DNA of 64,000 nt from Saprospiraceae bacterium (GCA_019187225.1 JABAQQ010000014.1:124001-188000); one strand, 5' to 3'; shown: positions 53,159 through 63,599, numbered from the stretch's first letter. Made by a program: numbers and translations. Notes: generated by a model from the letters alone, not told the origin.

Positions 53159-54195
53159 TCAGCCCGTTTCATGCTTATCGCCGTAAAGAGATCGTTTCAA
53201 CTTTTGATATGTCATGTCCTCTACGATCCCGGAAAAAATTGTCGAGTCCTTTATAGCTGACTCGAAATCTTCCAGTTTGTAAAATCCGTGTTCAACCGCC
53301 CTGCCTAAAAGTGAAAGAGATTTTTCCTTGTCATTTTGCAAGGCAAATCGGCAAGCTTGCTGATAGAAATAGTCCTCGTAGTTGAATATAAACTGGTACC
53401 GCTCTTCCATGAGTTTGGAAAGCGTGAAAAGTTTTCGTCCGTTTTGCAAAAAGCCGATCAGGTTGGTGGCGCGGCTGATCAGCGCTTTGATCCATACTGA
53501 ACGACGCCTCCTTCGCAAAAGCAAGATTACGCAGGATATCAGAAGTCGCAATAGAATCAAAGTCTATTTTATACCTTACATTGGGGAGTATCTCTCCCGT
53601 CGGTATTTTTTTCAGCAACAGGGGGCTTGTATTAAGGTCGAGATTGTTTAAAAGAATCCAGTACCCCAATACAGGTTTATCTTTTCTTATCTCACAACGA
53701 ATGATGATCTTGAGGGAGAGCGCTTGATTGTCAGAAAAAGACAAATGGGCGAATACACTGTTGATCAATGTTTCAAAATGCACCTCACCTTCAAAAACCT
53801 GTATGGTATTTTTATACGCATCCGGGAGCCGCAGTATCAATGGCCCGGACGTCGCTGTTACACCATTGCATTTCCCTCATGATCTTGTCTTTGGGAAACC
53901 GCGGATGGGGAATGACAGCTAAAGAAACCGGATCGGGCGATATTCGATGGAACCAGCCCGCTTCATCCACCCGCCAATGGCTGACAAGGAAGTTGTAAAC
54001 TTTTACGCAGGTTTTGCCGGGCGCCGTTTCCTTGTTCTTTCCAAAGGCTCTGCTTAAAGTGGAACTGCTCAGCCCGCAGCCGGGCCATAACAATTGATTG
54101 TGGTGTTCGAGATGCCTGTCCCCCACCCTTTTCTGCTGGTTCTCAAAGGGTTGAATGAATTCATTGTAAAGTTTCTCGCGGATATCCTTATACAT
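53159..54195 (-). pseudogene. Frameshifted hypothetical gene (about 345 codons in three frames)
   Basis: Coherent protein-like text runs through three successive frames on the minus strand. Part 1 runs from the ATG at 54195 (MYKDIREKLYNEFIQPFENQ ... LSSSTLSRAFGKNKETAPGK) to about 53866. Part 2 runs from there to about 53500 (GPLILRLPDAYKNTIQVFEG ... YKIDFDSIATSDILRNLAF). Part 3 runs to the stop at 53159 (ISRATNLIGFLQNGRKLFTL ... FYQQACRFALQNDKEKSLSL, TPR-like). Two single-base changes, near 53866 and 53500, would restore one frame. The N-terminal part has a helix-turn-helix look. Either a decayed gene or two sequencing errors; no family recognised. Confidence 0.55.
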
Positions 54196-54410
54196 GAGGG
54201 AGAAGGAAAAATAAGCACCAGGAATCGTTTCGAGGAAGAAATGGATGATTGGCGGGCAATCAGCCACCGCTACAACTCCAATACCCAAACCGAGCAGCAA
54301 CACTCGCCATCCCTATGGCCGACGATGTACCCGACTCCGCAACAACATTACGAGTTTATCCGTGAAATGTACGACAGAGAAGACAGACTGCTTGATACGG
54401 ATTTTCCGAA

Positions 54411-56414
54411 TCACTTCACCAGCACCACCGTCCCTGCCCGTTTAGCGACCTCATTGCGGGTCTCGTTGAGTTTCTGCTGGATTTTCATGTAGCGCAACAT
54501 GGCATCCACATCACCGTCGTCGGAGGCGGTTTTGATCCGAGCAAGATTGACGTCGCACATTTTCTGGATTTTGCGCAATTTGAAGCGGTCGAGCGCCTGG
54601 CGCATATCGAGGTCGAAATTCAGTTCGGGCGCCTGCTGGTTTTGGAGCGGATAGTGCCACATGTCTTCCCAGTTGGGCGACATTTCGAAGGGGGAAGTCA
54701 GCAGGTCAATCGCCAGGTCGCTGAAGTCTTTCTGTTCGTGGTGCAGAAAATGATTTTGATCGAATGTTTTCCCTTCTACCAGCAGGGCATGACATTCGGA
54801 GGCGATGTTGCCGTACAAGGGATTATCGAAATTGCCCAGCGATTCCTCGATGTCGGCCAGGACGTATTCAGCGACGGTAATGCCTTCTTTTTCAAGCAAT
54901 TGGTTGCCGAATTGAACGAGCAGGCGGATGATGTCGCGCTCCTGGAATTCGTCGCCGCGCGACATGGGTTTTTCCCTCGCTGCCGGCGCTTCGGGGGCTC
55001 CGTCGGCATCGGCCGGTGCGGGCGGCAATTCGGTCGGCCAATCATAGTCGGGAAAAGGCCCGGGTGAATCGCTGGCTGCTCCCGGTTGCCGGGCGGCTTT
55101 TTCCTCGCGTTTCTTTATCGTAGTGGTAATGAGTTTGTTGGTTTCGTTGTGCAGCGTTTTTTCATCTACTTCCAGCAGGGCGGAACATTCTTTCAGGTAA
55201 ACGCTGCGCTTGATGGGGTCGGGAATTTTGGCGATACTCGCCACGATATCTTTCACCCAACCCGCCTTTTTTACCGGGTCGCCTTTCGTTTCACCGATGA
55301 GCAGTTGGGTTTTGAACAGGATAAAATCCTTCGCGTTCCCGGCTACGAATGTTTGGAATGCTTCGCCGCCGAACTGCTGCACATAACTGTCGGGGTCGTG
55401 GCCGTCGGGCAGCAGGCAGATTTTGACGTTCAGGTCTTGCTCCAGTGCCAGGTCAAGGCCGCGCAGGGCCGCTTTCACCCCCGCAGGGTCGCCGTCGTAC
55501 AGGATTTTGAGGTTGTTGGTGTTGCGTTTGATGAGTTGGAGTTGCCCTTCCGTAAGCGAAGTGCCCGACGAAGCCACCACGTTTTCGATGCCGGCCTGGT
55601 GCAGCGAGATCACGTCCATGTAGCCTTCGGTGAGCAGGCATTCGTCGTACTGGCGGATGGCTTTTTTGGCCTGGTAAGCGCCGTAGAGGATTTTGTTTTT
55701 GACGTAGATCTCCGTTTCCGGACTGTTGATGTACTTCGGGATGGTTTTGTCCGACGACATGGTGCGCCCGGCGAAGGCGGCAACTTTGCCCGACAGGTTG
55801 TGGATGGCGAACATCACTCGTCCGCGAAAAAAGTCGCGCGCACCATCCTGGCTGCACAGGCCGGTTTTTTTCAGCAGGTCGAGATTATGGCCGGCAGCTT
55901 TGGCGCGGCGCACGAGCAGGTCGCGTTGGTCGGGCGCATAGCCGAGCCCGAATGCACGGATGGTTTCTTCGCGCAGGCCGCGCTGTTTGAAATATGCCAG
56001 CGCGACGGACTGGCCTTCGTCGGTGTCGAACAATTGTTCCTGGAAATGTCGGAGCGCGAAATCATTGACGATATAGAGCGAGTCGGCCAGTTGCTGTTCC
56101 GCCACTTGCTCCGGCGTGCGCTCCACTTCCTGTATCTCGATATTGTATCTTTTCGCCAGCCAGCGCAGCGCCTCTGGATAGGTGAGATTTTCGTGTTCGC
56201 GGAGGAAAGTAACGGCATCACCGCCTTTGCCGCAACCGAAACATTTGAAGATGTTGCGCGCCGGATTGACGTTAAAGGAGGGTGTCCGCTCGCCGTGAAA
56301 AGGACAAAGCCCGATCAGGTTCACCCCGCGGCGGCGCAGGTTGACAAATTCGCCTACGACGTCTTCGATGCGAACGGCATCGAGGATTTCCTGAACTTGT
56401 TTGGGCGGAATCAT
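54411..56414 (-). CDS. dnaG: DNA primase DnaG
   Basis: The protein is 667 residues. The CHC2 zinc finger uses C37, H40, C58 and C61 (LCPFHGERTPSFN ... CFGCGKGGDA). The catalytic core YINSPETEIYVKNKILYG comes before the TOPRIM motifs EGYMD (263-267) and DGDPAG (307-312). The C-terminal domain, which binds DnaB helicase, is helical and preceded by a Pro/Ala-rich linker near 455-480. It makes RNA primers at the replication fork. On the same strand as, and 20-odd bp from, the HAD gene. Confidence 0.97.
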   Translation of the reverse strand: MIPPKQVQEILDAVRIEDVVGEFVNLRRRGVNLIGLCPFHGERTPSFNVNPARNIFKCFGCGKGGDAVTFLREHENLTYPEALRWLAKRYNIEIQEVERTPEQVAEQQLADSLYIVNDFALRHFQEQLFDTDEGQSVALAYFKQRGLREETIRAFGLGYAPDQRDLLVRRAKAAGHNLDLLKKTGLCSQDGARDFFRGRVMFAIHNLSGKVAAFAGRTMSSDKTIPKYINSPETEIYVKNKILYGAYQAKKAIRQYDECLLTEGYMDVISLHQAGIENVVASSGTSLTEGQLQLIKRNTNNLKILYDGDPAGVKAALRGLDLALEQDLNVKICLLPDGHDPDSYVQQFGGEAFQTFVAGNAKDFILFKTQLLIGETKGDPVKKAGWVKDIVASIAKIPDPIKRSVYLKECSALLEVDEKTLHNETNKLITTTIKKREEKAARQPGAASDSPGPFPDYDWPTELPPAPADADGAPEAPAAREKPMSRGDEFQERDIIRLLVQFGNQLLEKEGITVAEYVLADIEESLGNFDNPLYGNIASECHALLVEGKTFDQNHFLHHEQKDFSDLAIDLLTSPFEMSPNWEDMWHYPLQNQQAPELNFDLDMRQALDRFKLRKIQKMCDVNLARIKTASDDGDVDAMLRYMKIQQKLNETRNEVAKRAGTVVLVK

Positions 56415-56433
56415 GAGGCGAATATAGTCTTTT

Positions 56434-57036
56434 TCAGACTCCCCACTCTTTCAAAGTTTCGCGCAATTGCGCAGTGCCCTGAAAATGAATGCCGTTAATG
56501 CCGACTGATTCGGCGCCTTCCACGTTTTTCAGGCTGTCGTCAATAAAGACCGCCTGTTCGGGATTCACTTCATAGCGGTCGAGCAGGATTTCGTAAATAT
56601 CAGCGAACGGCTTGCGGGTTTTTTCGTCGCCGGAAACGACGATGCCTTCGAACCAGTGAAGGAAATCGTATTTTGACAGGGCCACAGGAAAAGTTTCGCC
56701 GCTCCAGTTGGTCAACGCCAGCAGACGGTGTTCCTCGCGTTCGCGCAACTCGCGCAGCAAATCCACGGTTTCGTGGATCGGTCCGCCGAGCATGTCTTCC
56801 CAACGGCCATAGTAAGCGCGGATTTCGGACTCCCACTCAGGGTGTTCCGCGACTAACATTTCCGTCGCCTCGGCAAGCGGCCGCCCCGCATCCTGTTCCA
56901 CATTCCATTCGTGGGTGCAGATGTGCTCGAAGAAGTAGCGCCGCCGCTCCGGGTCGGGAATGACTTCGCGGAATACGTATTCGGGGTTCCAGTCTATGAG
57001 CACGCCGCCAAGGTCAAATATAATAGTATTGATCAT
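56434..57036 (-). CDS. HAD-superfamily hydrolase, subfamily IA
   Basis: The ATG at 57036 (MINTIIFDLGGVLIDWNPEY) sets the nucleophile motif FDLGGVL at residues 7-13. LTNWSGETFP is motif II, the Lys of SGDEKTRKP is motif III and FIDDSLKN is motif IV. A helical cap lies between motifs I and II. The protein is 200 residues. Such enzymes dephosphorylate small metabolites; the specific substrate is not readable. ychF lies 30 bp upstream on the same strand with an inverted repeat between. Confidence 0.88.
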   Translation of the reverse strand: MINTIIFDLGGVLIDWNPEYVFREVIPDPERRRYFFEHICTHEWNVEQDAGRPLAEATEMLVAEHPEWESEIRAYYGRWEDMLGGPIHETVDLLRELREREEHRLLALTNWSGETFPVALSKYDFLHWFEGIVVSGDEKTRKPFADIYEILLDRYEVNPEQAVFIDDSLKNVEGAESVGINGIHFQGTAQLRETLKEWGV

Positions 57037-57053
57037 GTTAAGGTGGTCAATGT

Positions 57054-57078
57054 GTTCAATGTGGTTCACACATTGAAC
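57054..57078. repeat. Inverted repeat at the ychF/HAD junction
   Basis: GTTCAATGTG (57054-57063), a 5-base loop, then CACATTGAAC (57069-57078): a perfect 10-bp stem. The right arm overlaps the last codons of ychF. The left part also reads as two 9-bp near-repeats (GTCAATGT, GTTCAATGT). Confidence 0.75.
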
Positions 57079-58172
57079 CTGAAATGCATAATATCCCCGT
57101 CCTGCACCACGTATTCCTTGCCTTCTACCGCCATTTTGCCGGCTTCCTTCACTTTTGCTTCGGAACTGTATTTGATGAAATCGTCGTATTTGATGACCTC
57201 GGCGCGAATAAAACCTTTTTCAAAATCGGAGTGGATCACACCGGCTGCCTCGGGCGCTTTGGCGCCACGGCGCACCGTCCAGGCGCGGACTTCTTTTTCA
57301 CCCGCGGTGAAATAGGTGATGAGGTTCAGTAATTTATACGCCGAACGGATGAGTTTGTTGACACCCGGCTCATGTAGTCCCATCATTTCCAAAAACTCCC
57401 GGCGTTCCTCGGGAGAATCCATATCGGCGATTTGCGCTTCGATGCCCGCACAGATCATGATGACTTCGGCGTTTTCGGCGGCCACGGATTTTTTAAAGGC
57501 CTCCGTATGGGCGTTGCCGGTTTCGACGGCGGCTTCGTCCACGTTGCACACATAAAGCGTGGGTTTGGCGGTAAGCAGGGCCAAATCGCGGGTGATCAGC
57601 GTCCGGGCATCGTCGTCGAACCCGGCGAGCAGTTCGCGCACAACGCGGCCGGTTTCCAAATGCGCTTTTACCTTCGTCAATACATCGAGGTCTTTTTGGT
57701 CTTCTTTGCTGCCCATGCGTGCGGCGCGGGAGACCTTGTCGAGGCGTTTTTCGACGGTTTCGAGGTCTTTCAGCCCTAGTTCGAGGTCAATGATCTCCTT
57801 GTCGCGCACAGGGTTGACCGAGCCGTCCACGTGTACCACGTTGTCGTCGTCGAAGCAGCGCACTACGTGGACGATGGCGTCCACTTCGCGGATATTGGCC
57901 AGGAACTGGTTGCCCAGACCCTCGCCTTTGCTGGCGCCTTTGATGAGGCCGGCGATGTCGAGGATTTCGACGGTAGTAGGCAGAACACGCTGAGGATTAA
58001 CGAGTTCCGCTAACTTGTCGAGTCTTGGATCCGGCACCGTAATGACGCCGAGGTTGGGGTCTTTGGTAGCGAATGGGTAATTAGCCGCCAGCGCCTTGCC
58101 ACTGGTGAGGGCGTTAAAAAGGGTGGATTTTCCGACGTTGGGTAGGCCAACGATGCCGCATTGTAGAGCCAT
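57066..58172 (-). CDS. ychF: Redox-regulated ATPase YchF
   Basis: The protein is 368 residues, normal length. The G1 motif [15 protein letters not shown] is at 8-22, the [20 protein letters not shown] switch region near 71-90, and the TGS domain at the C-terminus ([20 protein letters not shown], ending [13 protein letters not shown]). YchF is an Obg-family P-loop protein that prefers ATP and binds ribosomes. The unusual N-K-x-D position reads CNVDE, as expected for this family. Confidence 0.96.
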   Translation of the reverse strand: MALQCGIVGLPNVGKSTLFNALTSGKALAANYPFATKDPNLGVITVPDPRLDKLAELVNPQRVLPTTVEILDIAGLIKGASKGEGLGNQFLANIREVDAIVHVVRCFDDDNVVHVDGSVNPVRDKEIIDLELGLKDLETVEKRLDKVSRAARMGSKEDQKDLDVLTKVKAHLETGRVVRELLAGFDDDARTLITRDLALLTAKPTLYVCNVDEAAVETGNAHTEAFKKSVAAENAEVIMICAGIEAQIADMDSPEERREFLEMMGLHEPGVNKLIRSAYKLLNLITYFTAGEKEVRAWTVRRGAKAPEAAGVIHSDFEKGFIRAEVIKYDDFIKYSSEAKVKEAGKMAVEGKEYVVQDGDIMHFRFNV

Positions 58173-58413
58173 TAAAGGGTAATTATGGTCATTAAAGTCA
58201 TTTTCGTAACACCTGGAATGGCATTTTCAAAAAACGGGCGCAAAGATAGAAAAACGGACTGCGAATTTTTGGAGACTTCTAAATATTTACCGGAAATGGT
58301 ATGTTTTGATTTTCAAACATGCACTATGTGTGCTATGTGCCTATGTGTTTTATAAAACGACTTACGGATCAGGGCTTCTTCCGTATTTTCACCCCGTTAA
58401 CCGGATATCGAAC
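58173..58413. promoter_or_regulatory. Divergent promoter region
   Basis: 241 bp between ychF (leftward) and the VCBS lipoprotein (rightward). Close to ychF it contains GGTCATTAAAGTCATT, the same 9-base wording that is tandemly repeated upstream of bshB1. A block around 58320-58345 (CACTATGTGTGCTATGTGCC) is a short direct repeat. Confidence 0.5.
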
Positions 58414-61400
58414 ATGAAATTTTTGTCCAACGCCCTGAAACGTTCCTGCCAGGGAGCCTTGCTATTTGTGTTATTGCATTCCTGCCAAAAAAGCGCCGAT
58501 CCCGCGTTCCGGGCAATGGTAGAAAAGCCGCCGCAGACTCCTCCCACTACCAAATTTGAACGCAAACTGCCCCAGCACACCGGCATCGCTTTCGCACCCA
58601 CCGTCGCCGACGACTACCGGTACAACTTTATCATGGACCCCTATATCTACAATGGCGGCGGGGTGGCGGTGCTCGATGTGAACAACGACGGCCTGCAGGA
58701 CCTGTTTTTTACCGCCCGGCTGCAAGGCTGCCGCCTGTACCTGAACAAAGGCAATTTTCAGTTCGAGGACATTTCTCAAAAATCGGGCGTAGAGCAGTTC
58801 ATCGGCTTGAAAACCGGCGCCGTCACGGTGGATATCAATGCCGACGGCTGGCAGGATATCTATGTGTGCCGCACCTGGCTGGAGCCTTTGCCCGACCGCC
58901 GCAACCTGTTGTTCGTCAACAACAAAGACAATACATTTTCCGAAAAAGCGGCCGAATACGGCATTGACGACCTCTCCGCTTCGCAACACGCCAATTTTTT
59001 CGATTACGATCGCGACGGTGACCCTGACCTTTACGTGCTGAACCACCCGGTGGATTTTAAAAACATCAACACCGCCGATTATCAACCATCTCCGGCCAGT
59101 CCTTACGCAAAAAACAGTCCGCCGAAGACGGAGTACGATTCCGACCGGCTGTACCGGAATGAAGGAAACGGAAAGTTCACCGACGTGAGCCGGCAGGCCG
59201 GTATCCACAACCGCGCCTGGGGATTGAGTACTGTCAGCGCCGATTTCAACGACGATGGCTACCCCGATCTTTTCGCAGCCAACGACTTTATCATGCCCGA
59301 TTTTTTGTACATCAACAACCGCGACGGCACTTTTACCGACCAGTGCGAACGGTGGTTTCGGCATATGAGCAACCATAGCATGGGCGCTGATTATGCCGAT
59401 CTGAGTGGCGACGCCTTGCCCGACCTCGTAGTGCCGGATATGCTCGGCGCCACCGGCGAGCGCCGCAGATCGCTGATGAGCACCATGCAACCCGAACGGC
59501 AAAAAATGCTGCTCGACAAGGGCTACAGCCGCCAGGTGATGCGCAATACGCTACAGATCAACAACGGCGTATTGCCCGGCAAGGAAGAAATGCCGTTTTC
59601 AGAGGCCGGATATCTGGCAGGGATGTGGGCCACCGAGTGGAGCTGGTCGCCCCTGATCGCTGATTACGACAACGATGGACACAACGACCTCTTTCTCACC
59701 TCCGGCATCCAGCGCGACCTCAACGACCTCGATTTTTTCTTTTACACCGCCGATTCCATCAACCGCTCCGGCGGCATCAATCCTTCCAGGTTCAAAACCT
59801 TCAACGACTATGTCAATCTGATTCCATCCTTACCGAGCCATAACTACTTATACCAAAACACCGGCGCCTGGCCACTGACCGACGTCTCCGACGCCTGGGG
59901 CCTGGCAAAACCGGGTTTTTCCAATGGCGCCGCTTACGCCGACCTCGACAACGACGGCGACCTCGACCTGGTGACCAATAACCTGAATGAACCGCCGGGT
60001 ATTTTCGAAAACAAAGCCACTTCCTTCAACCAAAACCACTGGTTGCAGATCAAATGCCAGGGCACAGCGCTCAATCCCTTCGGCGTGGGCGCTAAAATCT
60101 GGGTGCACGCCGGAGGACAGGTCTGGCATTGCGAAATGACGCCTGTCCGCGGCTTTTATTCGTCGTCGGAACCCATTTTTCAAACAGGGCTGGGAAAGAA
60201 TGCCATCGTGAACAAAGTGGAAATCGAATGGCTGGAAGGCAAAAGCCAGACCCTCACCCATGTGCAGGCCAATCAGCGCCTCATTTTGAAAATAGCCGAT
60301 GCAAAACCGGGTAAAATCGCGCGCCCGGCAATGGGAAAAGGAAGACTGTTTGAAACCACGGCCAACAACATGGGGCTCGATTTCAGACACATCGAAAACA
60401 CCTTCGACGATTTTAACCGTGAGCGCCTGCTGCCGCACGGCTTTTCGCGATTGGGGCCCGCATTGGCAGTCGGCGACCTCGACGGCGACGGTCTCGACGA
60501 CGTGTTTGTGGGCGGCGCACGGGATCAGGCGGGAGCTATTTTTTTGCAACAACCCAACGGGCGATTAAAACGAACACCCCAGCCCGCACTCGATGCCGAC
60601 CGCGCCGCTGAAGATACCGGCGCACTACTGTTCGATTTCGACGGCGATGGCGATCCCGATTTATACGTCGCATCCGGAGGCAATGAAGCGCCCGCCGGAC
60701 ATGAAACGTACCAGGACCGGCTATACCGCAACGATGGTAAAGGAAACTTTACCCGCGACGACGCTGCCCTGCCTCAGGAACGCGAGGGCAATGGCGCCGC
60801 CTGCGCGTTCGACTTCGACGGCGACGGCGACTCCGACCTGTTTGCCGGAGGCCGCGTGGTGCCGGGCAAGTATCCGGCTGCGCCGCGCAGTTTTGTCTGG
60901 CGCAACGACGGCGGCAAATTCTCCGACGTGACGGAAACCATCGCCCCGGCGCTCCAAAGAGCCGGCATGATAAGCGATCTTCAGGCTGCCGACCTCGACG
61001 CCGACGGCCGCTCCGAATTGGTCGTGTGCGGCGAGTGGATGCCAGTGACCATCCTGCGCTGGAACGGCCAGCGATTCGATGACGCCACCGTAAAATTTGG
61101 TCTGGACCATACGGAAGGTTGGTGGAACTGCCTCATTGTCAGCGACCTGGACGGCGACGGCGATGCCGACATCGCAGCGGGCAACGAGGGGCTGAATACG
61201 CGTTTTCACGCCACCCCGGGAGCACCGCTCCGGCTGTTTGCCGCCGATTTCGACAACAACGGCAGTACGGACCCCATACTCGCCTGCGCCGAAAACGGTC
61301 GCTACGCCCCCGTCGTGCAACGCGACCTGCTGACCCAGCAAATCCCGGCGCTCAAAAAGAATTTTCCGCGTTATCACAGTTACGCCCAGGCAACCATCAC

Positions 61401-61827
61401 TGATGTTATTCCGGAAAAAGAACTGCTGGCTGCGCAACAACTGAGCGCCGCTATGCTGTCCTCCGCGTGGTTTGAAAACCGGGGCGGACAATTTGTGATG
61501 CATCCGCTGCCGCAGGAAGCCCAGGTCAGCCCGGTATTCAGCATCCTGGCGGAAGATTTCGACCGTGACGGCTACCGCGACCTTCTGCTGCTCGGCAACC
61601 GCCTCGACAATGACAGCGAAACAGGCAGCATAGACGCATCCAATGGCGTCTTGTTGTGCAGCGACGGCAAAGGCAACTTCGTTTTTATGCCCAACCGCGT
61701 GCATGGCCTGTGGGCAAGCGGTGAGGTGCGCCAGGCCTCGCTGCTGCGCACGGCTGCAGGGGGAAGGGCTGTTGTAGTGGCTAATAACGATGGGAAGCTG
61801 CAGGTATATCAGTGGGATTGGCGGTAG
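58414..61827 (+). CDS. Large VCBS/FG-GAP repeat lipoprotein with ASPIC/UnbV-type domain
   Basis: The ATG at 58414 gives MKFLSNALKRSCQGALLFVL with lipobox LLHSC, so it is an anchored lipoprotein. The protein is 1137 residues. Many Ca-binding FG-GAP/VCBS units are visible as D-x-N/D-x-D-G-x-x-D (VLDVNNDGLQDLFF, DYDRDGDPDLYVLN, DLDNDGDLDLVTNN, DLDGDGLDDVFVGG, DFDGDGDPDLYVAS). These predict a seven-blade integrin-alpha-like propeller in each half. A segment about residues 540-625 (NHWLQIKCQGTALNPFGVGA, KVEIEWLEGKSQTLT) is the ASPIC/UnbV domain. The family is common in Bacteroidota and Planctomycetes; its role is uncertain, often near SusCD systems. Confidence 0.88.
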   Translation: MKFLSNALKRSCQGALLFVLLHSCQKSADPAFRAMVEKPPQTPPTTKFERKLPQHTGIAFAPTVADDYRYNFIMDPYIYNGGGVAVLDVNNDGLQDLFFTARLQGCRLYLNKGNFQFEDISQKSGVEQFIGLKTGAVTVDINADGWQDIYVCRTWLEPLPDRRNLLFVNNKDNTFSEKAAEYGIDDLSASQHANFFDYDRDGDPDLYVLNHPVDFKNINTADYQPSPASPYAKNSPPKTEYDSDRLYRNEGNGKFTDVSRQAGIHNRAWGLSTVSADFNDDGYPDLFAANDFIMPDFLYINNRDGTFTDQCERWFRHMSNHSMGADYADLSGDALPDLVVPDMLGATGERRRSLMSTMQPERQKMLLDKGYSRQVMRNTLQINNGVLPGKEEMPFSEAGYLAGMWATEWSWSPLIADYDNDGHNDLFLTSGIQRDLNDLDFFFYTADSINRSGGINPSRFKTFNDYVNLIPSLPSHNYLYQNTGAWPLTDVSDAWGLAKPGFSNGAAYADLDNDGDLDLVTNNLNEPPGIFENKATSFNQNHWLQIKCQGTALNPFGVGAKIWVHAGGQVWHCEMTPVRGFYSSSEPIFQTGLGKNAIVNKVEIEWLEGKSQTLTHVQANQRLILKIADAKPGKIARPAMGKGRLFETTANNMGLDFRHIENTFDDFNRERLLPHGFSRLGPALAVGDLDGDGLDDVFVGGARDQAGAIFLQQPNGRLKRTPQPALDADRAAEDTGALLFDFDGDGDPDLYVASGGNEAPAGHETYQDRLYRNDGKGNFTRDDAALPQEREGNGAACAFDFDGDGDSDLFAGGRVVPGKYPAAPRSFVWRNDGGKFSDVTETIAPALQRAGMISDLQAADLDADGRSELVVCGEWMPVTILRWNGQRFDDATVKFGLDHTEGWWNCLIVSDLDGDGDADIAAGNEGLNTRFHATPGAPLRLFAADFDNNGSTDPILACAENGRYAPVVQRDLLTQQIPALKKNFPRYHSYAQATITDVIPEKELLAAQQLSAAMLSSAWFENRGGQFVMHPLPQEAQVSPVFSILAEDFDRDGYRDLLLLGNRLDNDSETGSIDASNGVLLCSDGKGNFVFMPNRVHGLWASGEVRQASLLRTAAGGRAVVVANNDGKLQVYQWDWR

Positions 61828-62092
61828 CACGCTTATGATCGTCACCCTGACAGGAATCATCCATCCCAAGAATGCTGGACTATAACAAAAAAAACAAAAC
61901 TAGAGAAAATGAATCAATAGTTGATTTGTATCCAAGATTACTAAGCTGGTGTTCAGAAGTGGCTGATAATTTAGAAACCCTCACAATAAAGCAATAAAAT
62001 TCTATTAAAACCTTTTCTGGATATCTTCTAAACAACCTGCTCCCAGCAACAAGCCCTCCCCCTGCGTGTTTCATCCCCAAAAGACCAATAAC
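61828..62092. other. AT-rich interval with a 41-codon frame
   Basis: A frame from the ATG at 61872 to 61997 (plus) reads MLDYNKKNKTRENESIVDLY and continues PRLLSWCSEVADNLETL. It has good amino-acid composition but no recognised family. The DNA is much more AT-rich than both neighbours, suggesting acquired or remnant sequence. Confidence 0.35.
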
Positions 62093-62381
62093 ATGCTCTC
62101 CCAACCCTCGGAAGCCCGGATACGGGCTTTCATTAATTCCGAAAAAGAACGCCCGTTCAGTTATCCGGAAGTCGGGCAAACCCGGCAGACTGCACCTGTC
62201 GTCGGCTACGACAACGATCTGAATACCATAAGAAGGCACCGTGCATTACGTCATTAAGGCCTTTTCCAGACCCCGCTTCTGGATGGCGCGGCTGGGTTAT
62301 CCGTTGGCTCGCTGGTACCAGAAGAAGTTTGTGCGCGATTCCAAACGATCCACGTTGTCATTGTTACTCAGCAACGGCTAA
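62093..62381 (+). pseudogene. DUF1990-family gene collapsed by an internal deletion
   Basis: The first frame (ATG at 62093) reads RPFSYPEVGQTRQTAPVVGY, the start of a DUF1990 protein. It shifts near 62235 to a second frame (62241-62381) reading HYVIKAFSRPRFWMARLGYP, the DUF1990 C-terminus (FSRPR-WxARLGYPLAR). The middle, normally about 100 residues, is missing, and the two parts are in different frames. I infer a deletion that joined the ends. The family is of unknown function. Confidence 0.7.
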
Positions 62382-62522
62382 GAGCATGTTGAAAACAATC
62401 ATACCCATCATCACCTGGTTCCAATATCCCGAACATGAAACTATGGCACGGTACACTGAACGCTGCCGGGTTTGGGTGGATGGTTTTACACGGTTGGAAA
62501 TCCGCTTTGATTTAAAAACAAT

Positions 62523-63599
62523 TCAATCCCGATGCGGCACTACCGCAACGCCATGCATCACCTCCTGCTGGTGCGCAATACTCTCCTGGTGCACCGCCGA
62601 CAGGAATTTTTCGATAAATTCGTCGTTCAGCCCGCGTTCGCGCCCCTGCGCGAAGCCTTTTTCCAAAATCTCATTCCAGCGCACGGTCTGCAAAATTGAG
62701 ATGTTGTTGCGCAGTTTATAGCGCCCGATGTCCTCGGCCACGCGCATGCGACGGGCGAGCAGGTTGAGCAATTCGAGGTCAATTTCGTCAATCTTGTGGC
62801 GCAGGTTTTCGATGTTTTCCAAAAATTCGGCGTTGTCCGTCGTTTCGCGGCGCACGATCAGGCGGTCCACCAACTCGCTGTAAATGAAGGGCGTAATTTG
62901 TTGTTTGGCGTCGCTCCAGGCAGTGTCGGGCGTGGGATGCACTTCGGTCATCAGTCCATCGTAGTTGAGGTCGAGCGCCTGTTGCGCCACTTCGAGCAGG
63001 TCTTCGCGGTTGCCGCAGATATGTGAGTTGTCGCAGATCAGCGGCAGATCGGGCATGCGGCGACTCAACTCGATGGGAATTTCCCAGTAAGGCGCGTTGC
63101 GGAATTTCGATTTCGCGTAGGCTGAAAAGCCGCGGTGAATTGCGCCGATCTGCGTCACGCCGGCATTCCGCACCCGTTCGATCGCTCCTATCCAGAGGTC
63201 GAGATCGGGATTGACAGGATTTTTCACCAGTACCGGAACATCCACGCCACGCAAGGCGTCGGCAATTTCCTGCACCGAAAAGGGGTTGACGGTAGAGCGG
63301 GCGCCGATCCATAGCACATCCACGCCGTGTTTCAGGGCTTCATAGACTTGATTGCCGGTAGCGACTTCGATGGTTGTGCGCAGGCCGGTCTCCTGCTTCA
63401 CGCGGCGCAGCCAGGGCAGCGCCACTGCGCCGTTGCCTTCGAAAGCGCCGGGTCGGGTACGCGGTTTCCACACGCCGGCGCGGAAAAGGTCAATACCCAA
63501 ACCGGCCAGGCCGTGGGCGGTATCCAAAACTTGTTCTTCAGTCTCCGCCGAGCAGGGGCCGGCGATAAGAAACGGGCGGGAGTTTGTTTTTCTAAACAT
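62523..63599 (-). CDS. Bifunctional DAHP synthase / chorismate mutase
   Basis: The protein is 358 residues. Residues 1 to about 255 are a type I DAHP synthase of the AroG/KdsA fold (LIAGPCSAETEEQV, GVWKPRTRPGAFEG, LPLICDNSHICGNRED, GLMTEVHPTPDTAWSDAKQQ). Residues about 265-358 are an AroQ-type chorismate mutase (ENIENLRHKIDEIDLELLNL, ARRMRVAEDIGRYKLRNN). This is the usual Bacteroidota fusion: it condenses PEP with erythrose-4-phosphate and converts chorismate to prephenate. The gene for prephenate dehydrogenase lies upstream on the same strand, giving a tyrosine/phenylalanine operon. Confidence 0.95.
   Translation of the reverse strand: MFRKTNSRPFLIAGPCSAETEEQVLDTAHGLAGLGIDLFRAGVWKPRTRPGAFEGNGAVALPWLRRVKQETGLRTTIEVATGNQVYEALKHGVDVLWIGARSTVNPFSVQEIADALRGVDVPVLVKNPVNPDLDLWIGAIERVRNAGVTQIGAIHRGFSAYAKSKFRNAPYWEIPIELSRRMPDLPLICDNSHICGNREDLLEVAQQALDLNYDGLMTEVHPTPDTAWSDAKQQITPFIYSELVDRLIVRRETTDNAEFLENIENLRHKIDEIDLELLNLLARRMRVAEDIGRYKLRNNISILQTVRWNEILEKGFAQGRERGLNDEFIEKFLSAVHQESIAHQQEVMHGVAVVPHRD

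Noticed and set aside
55086-56498. A 470-codon frame antisense to dnaG
   Set aside because: No recognisable motif; dnaG on the other strand is unambiguous.
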